The notes below the pieces were generated by a model that searched no databases, was not told the DNA's origin, and saw only the letters and a list, made by a program, of their open reading frames with translations. The translations under genes and the position numbers were made by a program. A stretch of DNA of 64,000 nt from Duganella sp. (GTDB lineage: Bacteria > Pseudomonadota > Gammaproteobacteria > Burkholderiales > Burkholderiaceae_D), in contig JAMFSU010000113.1 in NCBI GenBank assembly GCA_026225475.1, positions 124,001 through 188,000 on the forward strand, written 5' to 3'. Shown in pieces: positions 16,453 through 25,439 of this stretch (position 1 is the stretch's first letter; every line of letters starts with the position of its first letter).

Positions 16453-17033
16453 GAAAACAATCGTATTTTGGCCGCGAGCGATTTGAGGCCGCGGTGTATG
16501 CCTGTTTTAACGGCGGATTCGGACAAGCCCGTCAGTTGCGCGGTTTCCGCCACCGACATGCCTTGCAGTTTAACGTGAATGATCGGCAGGCGTTGCTTGT
16601 CCGACAATTGTTCCAGCAAGACGTTGATATCGCGCTTGGCGTCGTTGGCCGGTTCTTCATCCGAGCTGGAGAAGATGTCGACATAGTCGTCCAGCGGTTC
16701 GTTGAAGGCGTCGTGACGCGAGCGCATGCGCAGGAAGTCCATCAGCTTGTAGCGTGCAATGGCATACACCCAGGCGGTCAGCGGCTCTTCCGCGCGGTAG
16801 GTGTGGCGCGCGTTGTGCACGGCCAGCAAGGTTTCCTGCACGATATCCTCGACTTCGTCGTGCAGATGGAACAGGCGCTTCCTGACGTAGGCACGCAGGC
16901 GGCCGCTGAGTTCGTTGAGAAAAGCGTGATAGGCAGTTTCATTGCCGTCCAGTCCGGCCAGAAGCAACGCTTTCAGGCGTTCTTCGACGGACATCCCCGG
17001 ATCGGTTTCAGCTGTTGTTGTCAGTCGCTTCAT
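16449..17033 (-). CDS. sigF: ECF sigma factor, SigF type
   Basis: 194 residues: sigma-70 region 2 ([36 protein letters not shown]) and region 4 ([20 protein letters not shown], then [12 protein letters not shown]). Partner of the overlapping nrsF gene. In Caulobacter and relatives SigF turns on bufferin operons under copper or other metal stress; two sequences matching its promoter, GTAACC-N16-CGAA, lie at 18522-18617. No such sequence was seen directly upstream of this gene, so it may not autoregulate. Confidence 0.9.
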   Translation of the reverse strand: MKRLTTTAETDPGMSVEERLKALLLAGLDGNETAYHAFLNELSGRLRAYVRKRLFHLHDEVEDIVQETLLAVHNARHTYRAEEPLTAWVYAIARYKLMDFLRMRSRHDAFNEPLDDYVDIFSSSDEEPANDAKRDINVLLEQLSDKQRLPIIHVKLQGMSVAETAQLTGLSESAVKTGIHRGLKSLAAKIRLFS

Positions 17034-17197
17034 CGGGCGGCCATGCGGTGGCTCAGGCTAGGGCAATGGTCGGTTGCAGGCATTTTTCGTGCCGCGGCTT
17101 GTTTTAGATCACTTGTTTTAAAATGATATACTAGCCGGCATGAGTGAGCAATCAACTCAGCAACGAACTCTGCAATCACACCAACTTCAGACGCTTC

Positions 17198-17782
17198 ATG
17201 GCACGTCCACGCGAATTCGACGAAACAGCAGCTCTTGATGCCGCAGTCCAATGTTTTTGGGCCCGCGGCTATGAAGCCACTTCGGTGCGCAACCTGGCCG
17301 ACAGTATGGGCATCACAGGCGCTAGTCTCTATAACGCCTTCGGCGACAAGCGCGCCTTGTACCGGCGCGCGCTGGACCGTTATGTGGAGCAGAGCTTCCT
17401 CGACCGCGTCGGCCGTTTCGAAAACCAGATGCTGCCGCGTGCGGCCATCGCCGCCTTCTTCAACGAAATCATCAAACGTTCGCTGGCCGACAAGGACCGC
17501 AAGGGTTGCATGCTGGTCAACTCGGCGCTCGAAGTCGCGCCGCACGATCCCGAATTTCAGCGTGTGGTTGCCGACGTGCTGATGCAGGTGGAGTCCTTCT
17601 TTCGCCGCTGCGTCGTCGCCGGTCAGAGCGATGGCAGCATTTCTGCTCGACAATCGGCGGAAGACATGGGACGCGTCTTGCTGAGCACTTTGCTCGGCAT
17701 TCGCGTGCTGGCGCGCACCCGCCCCGAGCGTGCCTTGCTCGAAGGACTGGTGCGTCCGGTTGCCGCTTTGCTCGATCCCTGA
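17198..17782 (+). CDS. TetR-family transcriptional regulator
   Basis: 194 residues from ATG 17198, where the family pattern MARPREFDETAALDAAVQCF begins; the longer start at 17144 adds residues outside the fold. The helix-turn-helix reads GYEATSVRNLADSMGITGAS then LYNAFGDK. The C-terminal ligand domain has KGCMLVNSALEVAPHDPE, as in AcrR-like regulators of oxidoreductase genes. Divergent from sigF with about 165 bases between; converges on the second nrsF. Its target is not evident. Confidence 0.87.
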   Translation: MARPREFDETAALDAAVQCFWARGYEATSVRNLADSMGITGASLYNAFGDKRALYRRALDRYVEQSFLDRVGRFENQMLPRAAIAAFFNEIIKRSLADKDRKGCMLVNSALEVAPHDPEFQRVVADVLMQVESFFRRCVVAGQSDGSISARQSAEDMGRVLLSTLLGIRVLARTRPERALLEGLVRPVAALLDP

Positions 17783-17808
17783 GTTCGTCACCAGCAACGC
17801 CGCACCCT

Positions 17809-18453
17809 CTACCAGCGCAGCAAACGCGGGCCGAACAGGGCGCCCACCGCCGTCGGCGCAAGCATGCCGATCACATACCAGACACCCCAGAAGGGCATCG
17901 CCATTTCCGTGCAATACAAGGTGTAGACCACCACGCCCTGTGCACCGGCTACCAGCCCGATGCTGGCACCCGTCAGCATAAGCCGCGTTGGCGCCAGCCC
18001 GCGCATGGCCCAGAACATCGAAAAGAAAGTCGGCAGCGACAATAGCGCGATATTCAATGAGCAGACCTGCCAGGTCGATCCCAGCACCAAGGCCAGCCGC
18101 AACGACGGCGGTGCCAGCAGCAAGAAACCAATACTCGCCAACCAGATCGCCAGCACCGGAAAAGCCAACAGGATCAGTCGCTGTAACCCGAGCAATGCCC
18201 CCGGGCGGGCGAGCCGTGCAGTGACGCCCTGCGCCGACATCAGGATCGCCAGCGGAAACGACACTTTGATCCAGAACAGCGGTGTGACCAACAATTCCGG
18301 CATGTCACTGCGTATGCCGTAGGCAGCCACCAGTAGCGCGGACGCGCCGATAAGGCCGATCAGCAAAGCCAGTCCAAGTCGCTTGCCTAATATGTCGGGA
18401 TCGCTGCGTGTTGTTCCTGTTGCAAGCATGGACACCAGGTCAGGTGTTTTCAT
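17809..18453 (-). CDS. Second NrsF-type (DUF1109) anti-sigma factor, without its own sigma gene
   Basis: 214 residues from ATG 18453 (MKTPDLVSMLATGT), which aligns with the start of the other NrsF. An upstream ATG at 18504 is possible but lies only about 10 bases after the expected transcript start. Six hydrophobic segments and the conserved cysteines (VCSLNIALLS, LYCTEMAMPFW) are kept; a third cysteine of the first copy is not. It sits alone behind its own SigF-type promoter, suggesting a feedback brake induced by SigF. Confidence 0.87.
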   Translation of the reverse strand: MKTPDLVSMLATGTTRSDPDILGKRLGLALLIGLIGASALLVAAYGIRSDMPELLVTPLFWIKVSFPLAILMSAQGVTARLARPGALLGLQRLILLAFPVLAIWLASIGFLLLAPPSLRLALVLGSTWQVCSLNIALLSLPTFFSMFWAMRGLAPTRLMLTGASIGLVAGAQGVVVYTLYCTEMAMPFWGVWYVIGMLAPTAVGALFGPRLLRW

Positions 18454-18521
18454 CAGATTCTCCATCCTTGCGTCTTCTGCCATGGACCGACAGCGGTCCA
18501 GCAAGACGCCTTGCCTATATG

Positions 18522-18547
18522 TTCGTCGGCGCGACCGATCCGGTTAC
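18522..18547 (-). promoter_or_regulatory. SigF-type promoter for the second nrsF
   Basis: On the minus strand GTAACC (18547-18542), 16 bases, then CGAA (18525-18522). This equals the GTAACC-N16-CGAA consensus known for Caulobacter SigF. The start of transcription would be near 18515, about 60 bases before ATG 18453. Confidence 0.75.
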
Positions 18548-18591
18548 AGCGTTTGTAAAATAAATATTTCTAAATTTATTTTCAGTTTGCT

Positions 18592-18617
18592 GTAACCGAA
18601 CGCTATGGTGCGACGAA
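18592..18617 (+). promoter_or_regulatory. SigF-type promoter for the bufABCD operon
   Basis: GTAACC at 18592-18597, a 16-base spacer, then CGAA at 18614-18617, an exact match to the SigF consensus. It lies about 85 bases before bufA and is divergent from the copy at 18522-18547, so one sigma factor should fire both. Confidence 0.8.
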
Positions 18618-18701
18618 CTAACGTTCAGATCATCTGCAAAAGAACGCTTCAGGCGGATATCTGCTTCTCTTAAAAATCCATTCATCTTCAAGGAGTACGT
18701 T

Positions 18702-18980
18702 ATGAACACAATCAAACTCGCAACTGCCGCTTTCACTCTGGCTGCGCTGACATCCGGTATCGCCATGGCGCAAAACACACCAGCCGCAGCCAAGACTGCA
18801 GTTGAAAAATGCTACGGCGTTTCGCTCGCCGGCCAAAACGATTGCAAGGCAGGCGAAGGCACAACCTGCGCTGGCACCGCCAAGATGGACTATCAAGGCA
18901 ACTCCTGGAAGAACGTTCCTGCCGGCACTTGCACCAGCATCAAGACTCCTAAGGGCGCTGGTTCCCTGACTGCAATCTAA
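18702..18980 (+). CDS. bufA: BufA-type bufferin (DUF2282), periplasmic metallophore peptide
   Basis: 92 residues: a cleavable signal peptide ([19 protein letters not shown], cut before QNTPAA) and a mature part with four cysteines ([29 protein letters not shown]), the DUF2282 bufferin pattern. Bufferins have cysteines turned into copper-binding thiooxazoles by an MNIO enzyme and bind metal in the periplasm. AAGGAG is 8 bases upstream. First gene of the bufABCD run. Confidence 0.9.
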   Translation: MNTIKLATAAFTLAALTSGIAMAQNTPAAAKTAVEKCYGVSLAGQNDCKAGEGTTCAGTAKMDYQGNSWKNVPAGTCTSIKTPKGAGSLTAI

Positions 18981-19005
18981 TTGCACACAGGAGCAGGAGC
19001 CTGAA

Positions 19006-19848
19006 ATGACAGCGACACTTGGTGCAGGCCTGGGATTGAAGCCGCAACATTTCGACGACGCGTTGCAATGCGCCGAAGCCGATATGTGGTTCGAAGTGCA
19101 TCCCGAGAATTACCTGATGGCAGGTGGTCCGCGGCTGGCATGGCTGGATGCCGTCCGCAGCCGTCATCCGGTGTCGTTGCATGGGGTATCGCTGTCGCTG
19201 GCGGGAGAAGCCGCTCCCGACCAGCAACATCTGCATCGCCTGAAAGAACTAATACGCCGGGTCGAACCGGCACTCATATCCGAACATCTCGCCTGGTCGA
19301 CATTGGATGGCCGCTACTACCCCGACTTGCTGCCGGTGCCGCGCACCAGCGAGATCCTGTCGTGCGTCGCCGCCAATATCCAGCGTACGCAAGAACAATT
19401 GCAACGTTGCATCGCGATTGAAAATCCTTCGCATTACCTGCGCATGGACAACCACGACTGGAGCGAAACCGATTTTCTCGATGAGCTGGTGCGCCGCACT
19501 GGTTGCGGATTGCTGGTCGATGTTAACAACGTCTACGTCAGCGCCCACAACATCGGTTACGACGCGCACACCTATCTCGACAATCTGCCGGCTGAAGCGA
19601 TCATGGAAATCCATTTGGCCGGCCATAGCGAAGACAGTGACGATAGCGCTGAGACACAACTGCTGATCGACTCGCACGACGCTCCGGTGATCGAGCCGGT
19701 CTGGCGTTTGTATCGCCATCTGATCGAGCGCATTGGTGAACGTCCGACGCTGATCGAGCACGACGACAAGATTCCCGCTTTCACCGAACTGCTGACCGAA
19801 CGCAACAAGGCGCAAGAGATTCTGTCCGCGCAGGGAGTTCTGAAATGA
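19006..19848 (+). CDS. bufB: MNIO (DUF692) multinuclear iron oxygenase, BufB
   Basis: 280 residues. The DUF692 TIM-barrel motifs are present: GLKPQHFDD, WFEVHPENYL, SLHGVSLSLAGE, ISEHLAWSTL, ENPSHYLRM, LLVDVNNVYVSAHN, MEIHLAGH and PTLIEHDDKIP, carrying the His, Asp and Glu residues that hold two or three iron ions. It should modify cysteines of the BufA precursor. It lies 25 bases after bufA and its stop overlaps the next gene's start by 4 bases. Confidence 0.92.
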   Translation: MTATLGAGLGLKPQHFDDALQCAEADMWFEVHPENYLMAGGPRLAWLDAVRSRHPVSLHGVSLSLAGEAAPDQQHLHRLKELIRRVEPALISEHLAWSTLDGRYYPDLLPVPRTSEILSCVAANIQRTQEQLQRCIAIENPSHYLRMDNHDWSETDFLDELVRRTGCGLLVDVNNVYVSAHNIGYDAHTYLDNLPAEAIMEIHLAGHSEDSDDSAETQLLIDSHDAPVIEPVWRLYRHLIERIGERPTLIEHDDKIPAFTELLTERNKAQEILSAQGVLK

Positions 19849-20612
19849 ATCACGCCCCCGGTCGCTTTCAACACGAATTCATTCGCGCCATTTATGGCGT
19901 CGGCGACAGTGACGCTTCACTGGAGAAACTGACTAGCCAGCCCAGCTTCAAGGTCTATCGCAATACCGTACTCAAGGCCAGCGTCGATGCGCTGGCGGCC
20001 AACTATCCGACTATCGTACGTCTGGTCGGCGAAGAATGGTTTCGCTCAGCAGCCTTGATCCATGCCCGCGCCGAACCGCCGGAAAGCGTCTGTCTGATCG
20101 AATACGGGCTAGGCTTTGCCGATTTTCTGTCAGCGTTCGGCCCCGCAGCCGAGTTGCCTTATCTGGGCGACGTTGCCCGCCTGGATCGCTTCTGGACCGA
20201 ATGCCATATCGCTGCGGATGAGGAACCGCTGGAAGCGGCGATGCTGGCGGCACTGGGCGAAGTGGATTTGTTGCAGAGTGCCTTGCGGCCACGCGCAAGC
20301 GTGCGCTGGCACTGGTGCGCAAACCATTCTGCTTATGCCATCTGGCAAGCCAATCGCGAACAAGGCGAGCTCGCAGATGAACTCAATTGGGACGGCGAGG
20401 GAGCCTTGCTGAGCCGTGTCGACGGTCAGGTTGTCTGGCAGGCGGCAAGTCTCGGCATGTGTGGATTTCTCGACGCCTGCGCCGCTGGCGATGATTTGCA
20501 GGCGTCAACGACCAAGGCCGTCGATGCAGAGCCCGGCCTGGATGTCGCACGCTTTCTCGGCACGCAGATCCGCGCCGAAGCATTCGCCTCACCATTCATG
20601 CCTACGCGCTGA
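19845..20612 (+). CDS. bufC: BufC/HvfC-family partner protein (DUF2063 domain)
   Basis: 255 residues. The N-terminal DUF2063 domain ([31 protein letters not shown] then [12 protein letters not shown]) is the conserved recognition partner that brings the precursor peptide to the MNIO enzyme; the C-terminal half is more variable. The ATG overlaps the bufB stop. It probably forms a BufB-BufC complex. Confidence 0.88.
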   Translation: MNHAPGRFQHEFIRAIYGVGDSDASLEKLTSQPSFKVYRNTVLKASVDALAANYPTIVRLVGEEWFRSAALIHARAEPPESVCLIEYGLGFADFLSAFGPAAELPYLGDVARLDRFWTECHIAADEEPLEAAMLAALGEVDLLQSALRPRASVRWHWCANHSAYAIWQANREQGELADELNWDGEGALLSRVDGQVVWQAASLGMCGFLDACAAGDDLQASTTKAVDAEPGLDVARFLGTQIRAEAFASPFMPTR

Positions 20613-20643
20613 TTCTCATTCATCTTTATTCACGGAGACCATC

Positions 20644-21129
20644 ATGTCAGCCTGTCCGACACCAACAACAAAAAGCCCCACAACGAAGCCGAAATCCATC
20701 GCCGGCTGGTACAACTTCACCGCCGGGCGCGCCACACAACTGGTCGGCGATTCGTTGCTGGCGCTGGTGGCGCGGGTCGCCATCGCGGCGGTGTTCTTTC
20801 TCTCCGGCCGTACCAAGGTCACCGGCTTTTTGACCATCAAGGACAGCACCTACACGCTGTTCGAGCAGGAATACAAACTGCCGCTGGTGCCGCCGGAAAT
20901 CGCCGCGCATCTGGCTGCTTATGCAGAACATTTCTTCCCGCTGCTGCTGGTGATGGGACTGTTCACACGTTCGGCGGCGCTGGGCTTGCTGGGCATGACG
21001 ACTGTCATCGAAATATTTGTTTATCCGGACGCCTGGCCGACGCATCTGACCTGGGCCGGTCTGCTGCTGTTCCTGGTCGGTCGCGGCGCCGGCGCCTGGT
21101 CGCTGGATCGTCTTTTCGGCATCAAATAA
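20644..21129 (+). CDS. bufD: DoxX-family membrane protein, last gene of the buf operon
   Basis: 161 residues from ATG 20644, after a GGAG 7 bases before; the longer ORF from 20416 lies inside bufC. Four hydrophobic segments ([68 protein letters not shown]) give the DoxX fold. DoxX proteins close many bufferin operons; an exact role is not established. Confidence 0.87.
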   Translation: MSACPTPTTKSPTTKPKSIAGWYNFTAGRATQLVGDSLLALVARVAIAAVFFLSGRTKVTGFLTIKDSTYTLFEQEYKLPLVPPEIAAHLAAYAEHFFPLLLVMGLFTRSAALGLLGMTTVIEIFVYPDAWPTHLTWAGLLLFLVGRGAGAWSLDRLFGIK

Positions 21130-21163
21130 TCGTCATTCATCCGCCATCTATAGTGAGCCAGCT

Positions 21164-22789
21164 ATGTTCGCCAATCTGAAAATCCGCACCAGCCTCCTGT
21201 TCGTCCTTGGCATCTTCTCGCTTGCACTGTGGACGGCGGTGTTCATCGCCTGGACCGACGCGCGCCAGTCGGCCAAGGCCATGAATGAATTGATCGATCT
21301 GTCGGACAAGCAGATCCAGCCGCTGCATGAAGTCGAGCGCTTGTTTCAGTCCACGTTGATCAACATGGATAATGCCTACATCAATCTGGTGCGCGGCGAT
21401 CAGGTTAAGGCCAACGACTACACGCGCAAGGCATCGATGGCACTGCAGGAAGCGAAGAAGACGTTTGACAATTACCGCAAGGGCGACCAGTCTGCATCCG
21501 GTCTGGCGGAACGGTCCAAGCAAGTCAGCCAGGCCTACGATGCCTACACCAAGGTGCTGGAGGGACGTGAAGTGGCGCTTTACGACGTCTCGCTGGACGC
21601 CTATGCGGCAGCGACCACCAGCGCGGAGGAGGCCGATCGGGTGTTCGCATCGACCTTGCGTACGGTCATCCACCACGCTGAATCGGTGCGCGATACATTG
21701 AGCACTGCATCCGAGCAGCGTTATACGATCGCAGTCTATCTGGCCGGCGGTCTGTTCATCTTTTCTCTGTTGCTGGTTGGCTTGTACTGGATGTTGTTTG
21801 ACCGCGTGCTGCTACGTCCGCTGGCCACCACAGGCATGCATTTCGATCGCATTGCCGGCGGTGATCTGAGTGCGCCGGTGGGAGGCGCATCCGGTAACGA
21901 AATCGGTGTCTTGCTTGGCGCCTTGCAGCGCATGCAGCAAGGTCTGGTGGAAACCGTTTCTTCCATCCGCAGCGGCACCGAAGACGTCAACCGCAGCGCG
22001 CTCGATATCGCTGAGGGCAATATCGATCTGGCGGCGCGTACCGAACAGCAAGCCTCGTCGCTGGAAGAAACCGCGGCAACACTGGAAGAACTGTCTGCCG
22101 CCGTCAAGCAGAACGCGGAGAACACCCGCCATACCAACCAACTGGCGGCAACCGCAGCAGGCGACGCCGTCAAAGGCGGCGAGCTGATGACCAGGATTGT
22201 CGGTACCATGGGCGAAGTCTCGGTCAGCGCCAACAAAATATCTGAAATCGTCAGCGTGATCGACGGTATTGCATTCCAGACTAATATTCTAGCCTTGAAC
22301 GCTGCAGTGGAGGCGGCGCGTGCCGGCACGCAGGGCAGAGGCTTTGCTGTGGTGGCGACGGAAGTGCGTTCGCTGGCATTGCGCAGTGCGGAAGCAGCCA
22401 AGGAGGTCAAGGTATTGATTGGCGAATCAGCCGCCTGCATTGATCTGGCATCCGCTCAGGTAATCGAAACCGGTCGTGCCATGGAACAGATCGTGACGTC
22501 GGTCAACACCGTCATGAACACCGTGAACGAAATCTCGATTGCCACGCAGGAGCAGGCTGAAGGCCTAGAACAGGTCAGCCGCGTGGTTGTGGAAATGGAC
22601 AAATCCACGCAGGAAAACGCCGCGCTGGTTGATCAGACCGCGGAGGCCGCCAATTCTCTGAAACGTCAGGCTGAGAATCTGGTGCAATCTGTTTCTGTTT
22701 TTAATATTGTCCGACCTCCATTCGTGCTGGAGGCGGAAAACATTCCTCAAGACATGATCTTGAGGAATGTTCTTCCAAACCTTTCGTGA
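21164..22789 (+). CDS. Methyl-accepting chemotaxis protein
   Basis: 541 residues. A first membrane segment at about residues 9-30, a periplasmic four-helix-bundle sensor (to about residue 190), a second membrane segment ([20 protein letters not shown]), a HAMP region, and the cytoplasmic signalling hairpin whose tip reads [20 protein letters not shown]. The glutamine and glutamate rich flanks hold methylation sites. No CheB/CheR pentapeptide ends the protein. It is a single gene 34 bases after bufD. Its ligand is unknown. Confidence 0.93.
   Translation: MFANLKIRTSLLFVLGIFSLALWTAVFIAWTDARQSAKAMNELIDLSDKQIQPLHEVERLFQSTLINMDNAYINLVRGDQVKANDYTRKASMALQEAKKTFDNYRKGDQSASGLAERSKQVSQAYDAYTKVLEGREVALYDVSLDAYAAATTSAEEADRVFASTLRTVIHHAESVRDTLSTASEQRYTIAVYLAGGLFIFSLLLVGLYWMLFDRVLLRPLATTGMHFDRIAGGDLSAPVGGASGNEIGVLLGALQRMQQGLVETVSSIRSGTEDVNRSALDIAEGNIDLAARTEQQASSLEETAATLEELSAAVKQNAENTRHTNQLAATAAGDAVKGGELMTRIVGTMGEVSVSANKISEIVSVIDGIAFQTNILALNAAVEAARAGTQGRGFAVVATEVRSLALRSAEAAKEVKVLIGESAACIDLASAQVIETGRAMEQIVTSVNTVMNTVNEISIATQEQAEGLEQVSRVVVEMDKSTQENAALVDQTAEAANSLKRQAENLVQSVSVFNIVRPPFVLEAENIPQDMILRNVLPNLS
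22739..22771 (+). terminator. Strong hairpin inside the 3' end of the chemoreceptor gene
   Basis: AACATTCCTCAAGA (22739-22752) and TCTTGAGGAATGTT (22758-22771) are perfect complements with a 5-base loop, in the last codons of the gene. There is TTCTTCC, not a clean U-run, after it, so it may slow ribosomes or polymerase, or protect the mRNA end. Confidence 0.4.
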
Positions 22790-22940
22790 AGACATATGGC
22801 CAGACGGTGCGCAAGGTCGGCACTAGTTACTCAATCAAATAGGCATTGTTCGCGAAAAATCGGCAGTGAGCCAAGGCCGCAGCATTTTTTTCATCGAATT
22901 GGCCTTAATTTCTATCTTTTGAGTTTCTTCTCTCTGAAGA

Positions 22941-23058
22941 AATGATGCATTCGGCCAGGCTCAACGGTCATGACGTCTACGCGTATATGAAGGATGTACT
23001 GGAACGTTTTCCGGATGCCATTGAGGCAGTGTACCAGCTTGGGTTCAAAGCGCGATAG
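22941..23058 (+). pseudogene. IS66-family tnpC transposase, C-terminal fragment
   Basis: The frame MMHSARLNGHDVYAYMKDVL then ERFPDAIEAVYQLGFKAR is the closing portion of IS66 TnpC (family pattern A..NGHDPYAYLKDVLERL), ending at a stop near 23058. The rest is missing. It abuts an IS256 fragment. The stretch 22790-22940 before it has no gene. Confidence 0.75.
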
Positions 23059-23063
23059 CGCGG

Positions 23064-23276
23064 TCACGGAATCTCCAGCTGCAGTCCCCCCTGACGTAAG
23101 TACCTTTTTAGAACGCTGCCGTTGCGGTGATTTTTAACCGCTTCGCCTTCGTTGTCCAAATGATGACTCAGCTCTGCCGAGAGCATTCGCTCAGCCAGCA
23201 TCTTCTTGAGTTGCCCTGCCAAGCCTATCTCGCCAAGGATAGATTCGGCGTCTTTGTTCTCGACCTGGGCCAGCAA
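23064..23276 (-). pseudogene. IS256-family transposase, N-terminal part downstream of the IS5 insertion
   Basis: LLAQVENKDAESILGEIGLA, QLKKMLAERMLSAELSHHL and EAVKNHRNGS are the N-terminal region of IS256 transposase. The first 25 codons lie on the far side of the IS5 element (24102-24175). After NHRNG the frame decays and stops at 23064; FEPKLV in a shifted frame near 23030-23050 shows where the match ends in IS66 DNA. Confidence 0.8.
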
Positions 23277-23280
23277 CTAG
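23277..23280 (+). repeat. CTAG target duplication, left side
   Basis: CTAG at 23277-23280 and again at 24098-24101 flank the IS5-family element, the target duplication typical of the IS427 group. Confidence 0.75.
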
Positions 23281-24097
23281 GGCGTGTTCACACTAGTTTA
23301 AAAATATGGCATGCTTTCGAAATGGAAATCACCGAAGACCAATACCGTCTGATAGAGGACTGCATGCCACTGCAACGTGGCAACGTCAGTCTGTCGAACC
23401 TTCAAGTACTCAATGCGATCCTGTACGTGACGGAGCAGGGATGCAAGTGGCGAGGCTTGCCCGAACGCTTTGGCCGATGGCATACGGTGTACACCCGTAT
23501 GAATCGGTGGTCCAAAGCCGGCGTGCTGGATCGGGTCTTCGAGCGCTTGCAGCATGCTCAGATCGTGCATTTCAAAATTGACGCTGTGTCTTTGGATAGC
23601 ACCTCAATCAAGGTGCATCCGGATGGAACCGGCGCGTTAAAAAAAACGGTCCGCAGGCCATAGGAAAATCGCGTGGCGGCTGGACAACCAAAATTCATCT
23701 GGTGGCAGCCGATTCCCGAACTGCTATTGCTTTTTCGCTGTCGCCGGGCAACGCCCATGATGCGCCTGAAAGACGTAACTTGCTGAGCCGCCTTGGACCT
23801 GCGGCGTGGCCGATTCATTTGCTCATGGATCGCGCCTATGAAGGCGACAATACCCGACAGCTAGCGCTTGATCTCGGTTTTATTCCAGTCGTGCCGCCTA
23901 AACAAAACCGCGTCACCGCATGGGAATATGACCGCGCCATGTACCGTCGGCGTAACGAGATCGAACGTTTGTTCCGTCGTCTCAAAGGATTGCGCAGAAT
24001 TTTTCCCGCTTTGAAAAACTCGATTTGATGTTTATCGCTTTTATTCATTTCGCTCTCATCGCTGAGTATCTGCGTTACTCTTTTGTGTGAACACGCC
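23281..24097 (+). mobile_element. IS5-family (IS427 group) insertion sequence, 817 bp
   Basis: Ends GGCGTGTTCACAC (23281-23293) and GTGTGAACACGCC (24085-24097) are perfect 13-base inverted repeats bounded by CTAG duplications. It is inserted in the N-terminal coding region of an IS256 transposase, so it arrived later. The transposase it carries has a probable programmed frameshift and one disabling deletion. Confidence 0.9.
23322..24090 (+). pseudogene. IS5-family (IS427 group) transposase with A-run frameshift and a broken 3' end
   Basis: The first frame from ATG 23322 holds the N-terminal domain (ITEDQYRLIEDCM, LQVLNAILYVTEQGCKWRGL, SLDSTSIKVHPDGTGA) and ends at 23663. The second frame, reached by a -1 shift at TTAAAAAAAACG near 23640, carries the DDE part (GWTTKIHLVAADSRTAIAF, LMDRAYEGDNT, YRRRNEIERLFRRLKGLRRI). 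A further single-base loss in a T-run near 24003 diverts the end; the remaining EKLDLMFIAFIHFALI lies in the third frame. Confidence 0.85.
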
Positions 24098-24101
24098 CTA
24101 G

Positions 24102-24175
24102 TTGATCAATTCAAAAGGAAATGGGTAAGGAGCTTTCTTCTTTTTGGGTTTCTTCGTGGTCACTACGTCGGTCAT
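24102..24175 (-). pseudogene. IS256-family transposase, first 25 codons
   Basis: From ATG 24175 the minus strand reads TDVVTTKKPKKKKAPYPFPF, typical of IS256 transposase starts, up to the CTAG where the IS5 element entered. Removing that element and one CTAG rejoins this with LLAQVENKDAE at 23276, with one residue turned to a stop at the junction. Confidence 0.75.
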
Positions 24176-24228
24176 GGAATTTCCCTTTCGGTATTATTTC
24201 ATGACCCCGATTCACACAGAAAATCTGA

Positions 24229-24246
24229 CAGACATCCGGATGTCTG
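24229..24246. other. 18-bp perfect palindrome
   Basis: CAGACATCCGGATGTCTG is fully self-complementary. It lies 54 bases before the IS256 transposase start, where an element end or a regulator site could be. The rest of 24176-24414 shows no supported gene. Confidence 0.45.
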
Positions 24247-24414
24247 AAAAATGCCAACTGCCCCAAAAACTCTGCACACTCCGAATCACGCCAGATGTCA
24301 AGGATTTTTCCACGCACGACGTGATCCCGAAAGTCTTTCATAAAAAAATCGATGACTGCACAACGACTTTTTCATAACCAACGAAGAGATAGGTTGCTAA
24401 GTCCGACTTTCAAC

Positions 24415-25329
24415 TCAAGTCAGCGCCGCAGATATGTGCTCCACAAACGCTCTGACCTTGGTGGAATGCTTTCGTTCGGGCGGGCTAACAACATGAATTG
24501 GCGATTGGGGTAAGTCCCAGTCTGGCATGAGTCGCACAACTTCTCCGCTTGCCAACTCCACTTCGAATAGCCAAGTGGGCGCATAGCCTATACCCATTCC
24601 GGTTACCACGGCTGAGCGTTGTACCTCGCTGCTGTTGGTCTGAATATGCCCATCAACACGAATACTCCTGGTGACACCCTTCGTCTCCGACGCTCCTGCT
24701 CCTGCCGTGAATGTCCATAAATTGCTGCTGGATAGTCCTGTGTAGATAATGCAGTTGTGTACTTGTAAATCTTCCGGATTGACGGGAGCGCGAACGCCTT
24801 TGGGGAGGGATCGCAAGTAGTCTCGGTGGGCAAATAGCATGCGATGCGAGGTACCAATGCGCCGTGCGATCAGTCCGCTGTCGCGCAGGTTGCCGATCCT
24901 AACCGAAACGTCAATCCCCTGCTCAACCAAGTCGATAAATCCATCGTGCAGGCGTAGGTCGATTTTGACATCGGGGTGCACAGACATAAATGACCTCACT
25001 AGCGGCATCAACTTCAAACGGCCAAAGCCCACCGAGGCAGCCACCCGAATCCATCCGCGTAGTTGTCCTTCACCTTTGATCAGGCAAGATTCGGCCTCTG
25101 CAATTTCGGCGACCAGCCTTCGCGCCTGCTCGAAATAGCGCTCGCCCTCTTCGGTCAGGGCAAGAGACCGCGTCGTTCTGACAAGTAGCTTCGCCTCCAA
25201 CTCCTTCTCCAAGGCGGCCACCTGCTTGCTGACAGCGCTTTGGGTGGCCCGTAACTCGTCCGCCACTGCTGAAAAGCTGCCTGACTCGACGACTCTCACA
25301 AAAGTTCGCATTGCAGAAAGTTTGTCCAC
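24415..25329 (-). CDS. LysR-family transcriptional regulator
   Basis: 304 residues. The winged helix reads MDKLSAMRTFVRVVESGSFS, AVADELRATQSAVSKQVAAL; the effector domain follows with RLHDGFIDLVEQGIDVSVRI. It is of the CrgA/AaeR-like branch that often controls neighbouring SDR and reductase genes. Divergent from the SDR gene at 25440 with about 110 bases between, so it probably senses a substrate or stress handled by the SDR, CMD and OYE enzymes downstream. Confidence 0.9.
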   Translation of the reverse strand: MDKLSAMRTFVRVVESGSFSAVADELRATQSAVSKQVAALEKELEAKLLVRTTRSLALTEEGERYFEQARRLVAEIAEAESCLIKGEGQLRGWIRVAASVGFGRLKLMPLVRSFMSVHPDVKIDLRLHDGFIDLVEQGIDVSVRIGNLRDSGLIARRIGTSHRMLFAHRDYLRSLPKGVRAPVNPEDLQVHNCIIYTGLSSSNLWTFTAGAGASETKGVTRSIRVDGHIQTNSSEVQRSAVVTGMGIGYAPTWLFEVELASGEVVRLMPDWDLPQSPIHVVSPPERKHSTKVRAFVEHISAALT

Positions 25330-25439
25330 ATCCCTCCATATATTCCAATTACTACTAATTCATATCACCAAAACCAGTCTATACCAACCAAAGGGAATCA
25401 GTCAAAGTAGGCCCATCGATCAACCAACAAGGAGTAGAC

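Noticed and set aside
17030-17914. 294-residue minus-strand frame covering the TetR gene
   Set aside because: Opposite a gene with a convincing TetR helix-turn-helix; the antisense product has no family pattern and overlaps nrsF genes at both ends.
24111-24341. 76-residue minus-strand frame upstream of the IS256 start
   Set aside because: It overlaps the true IS256 start in another frame and shows no family or ribosome site.
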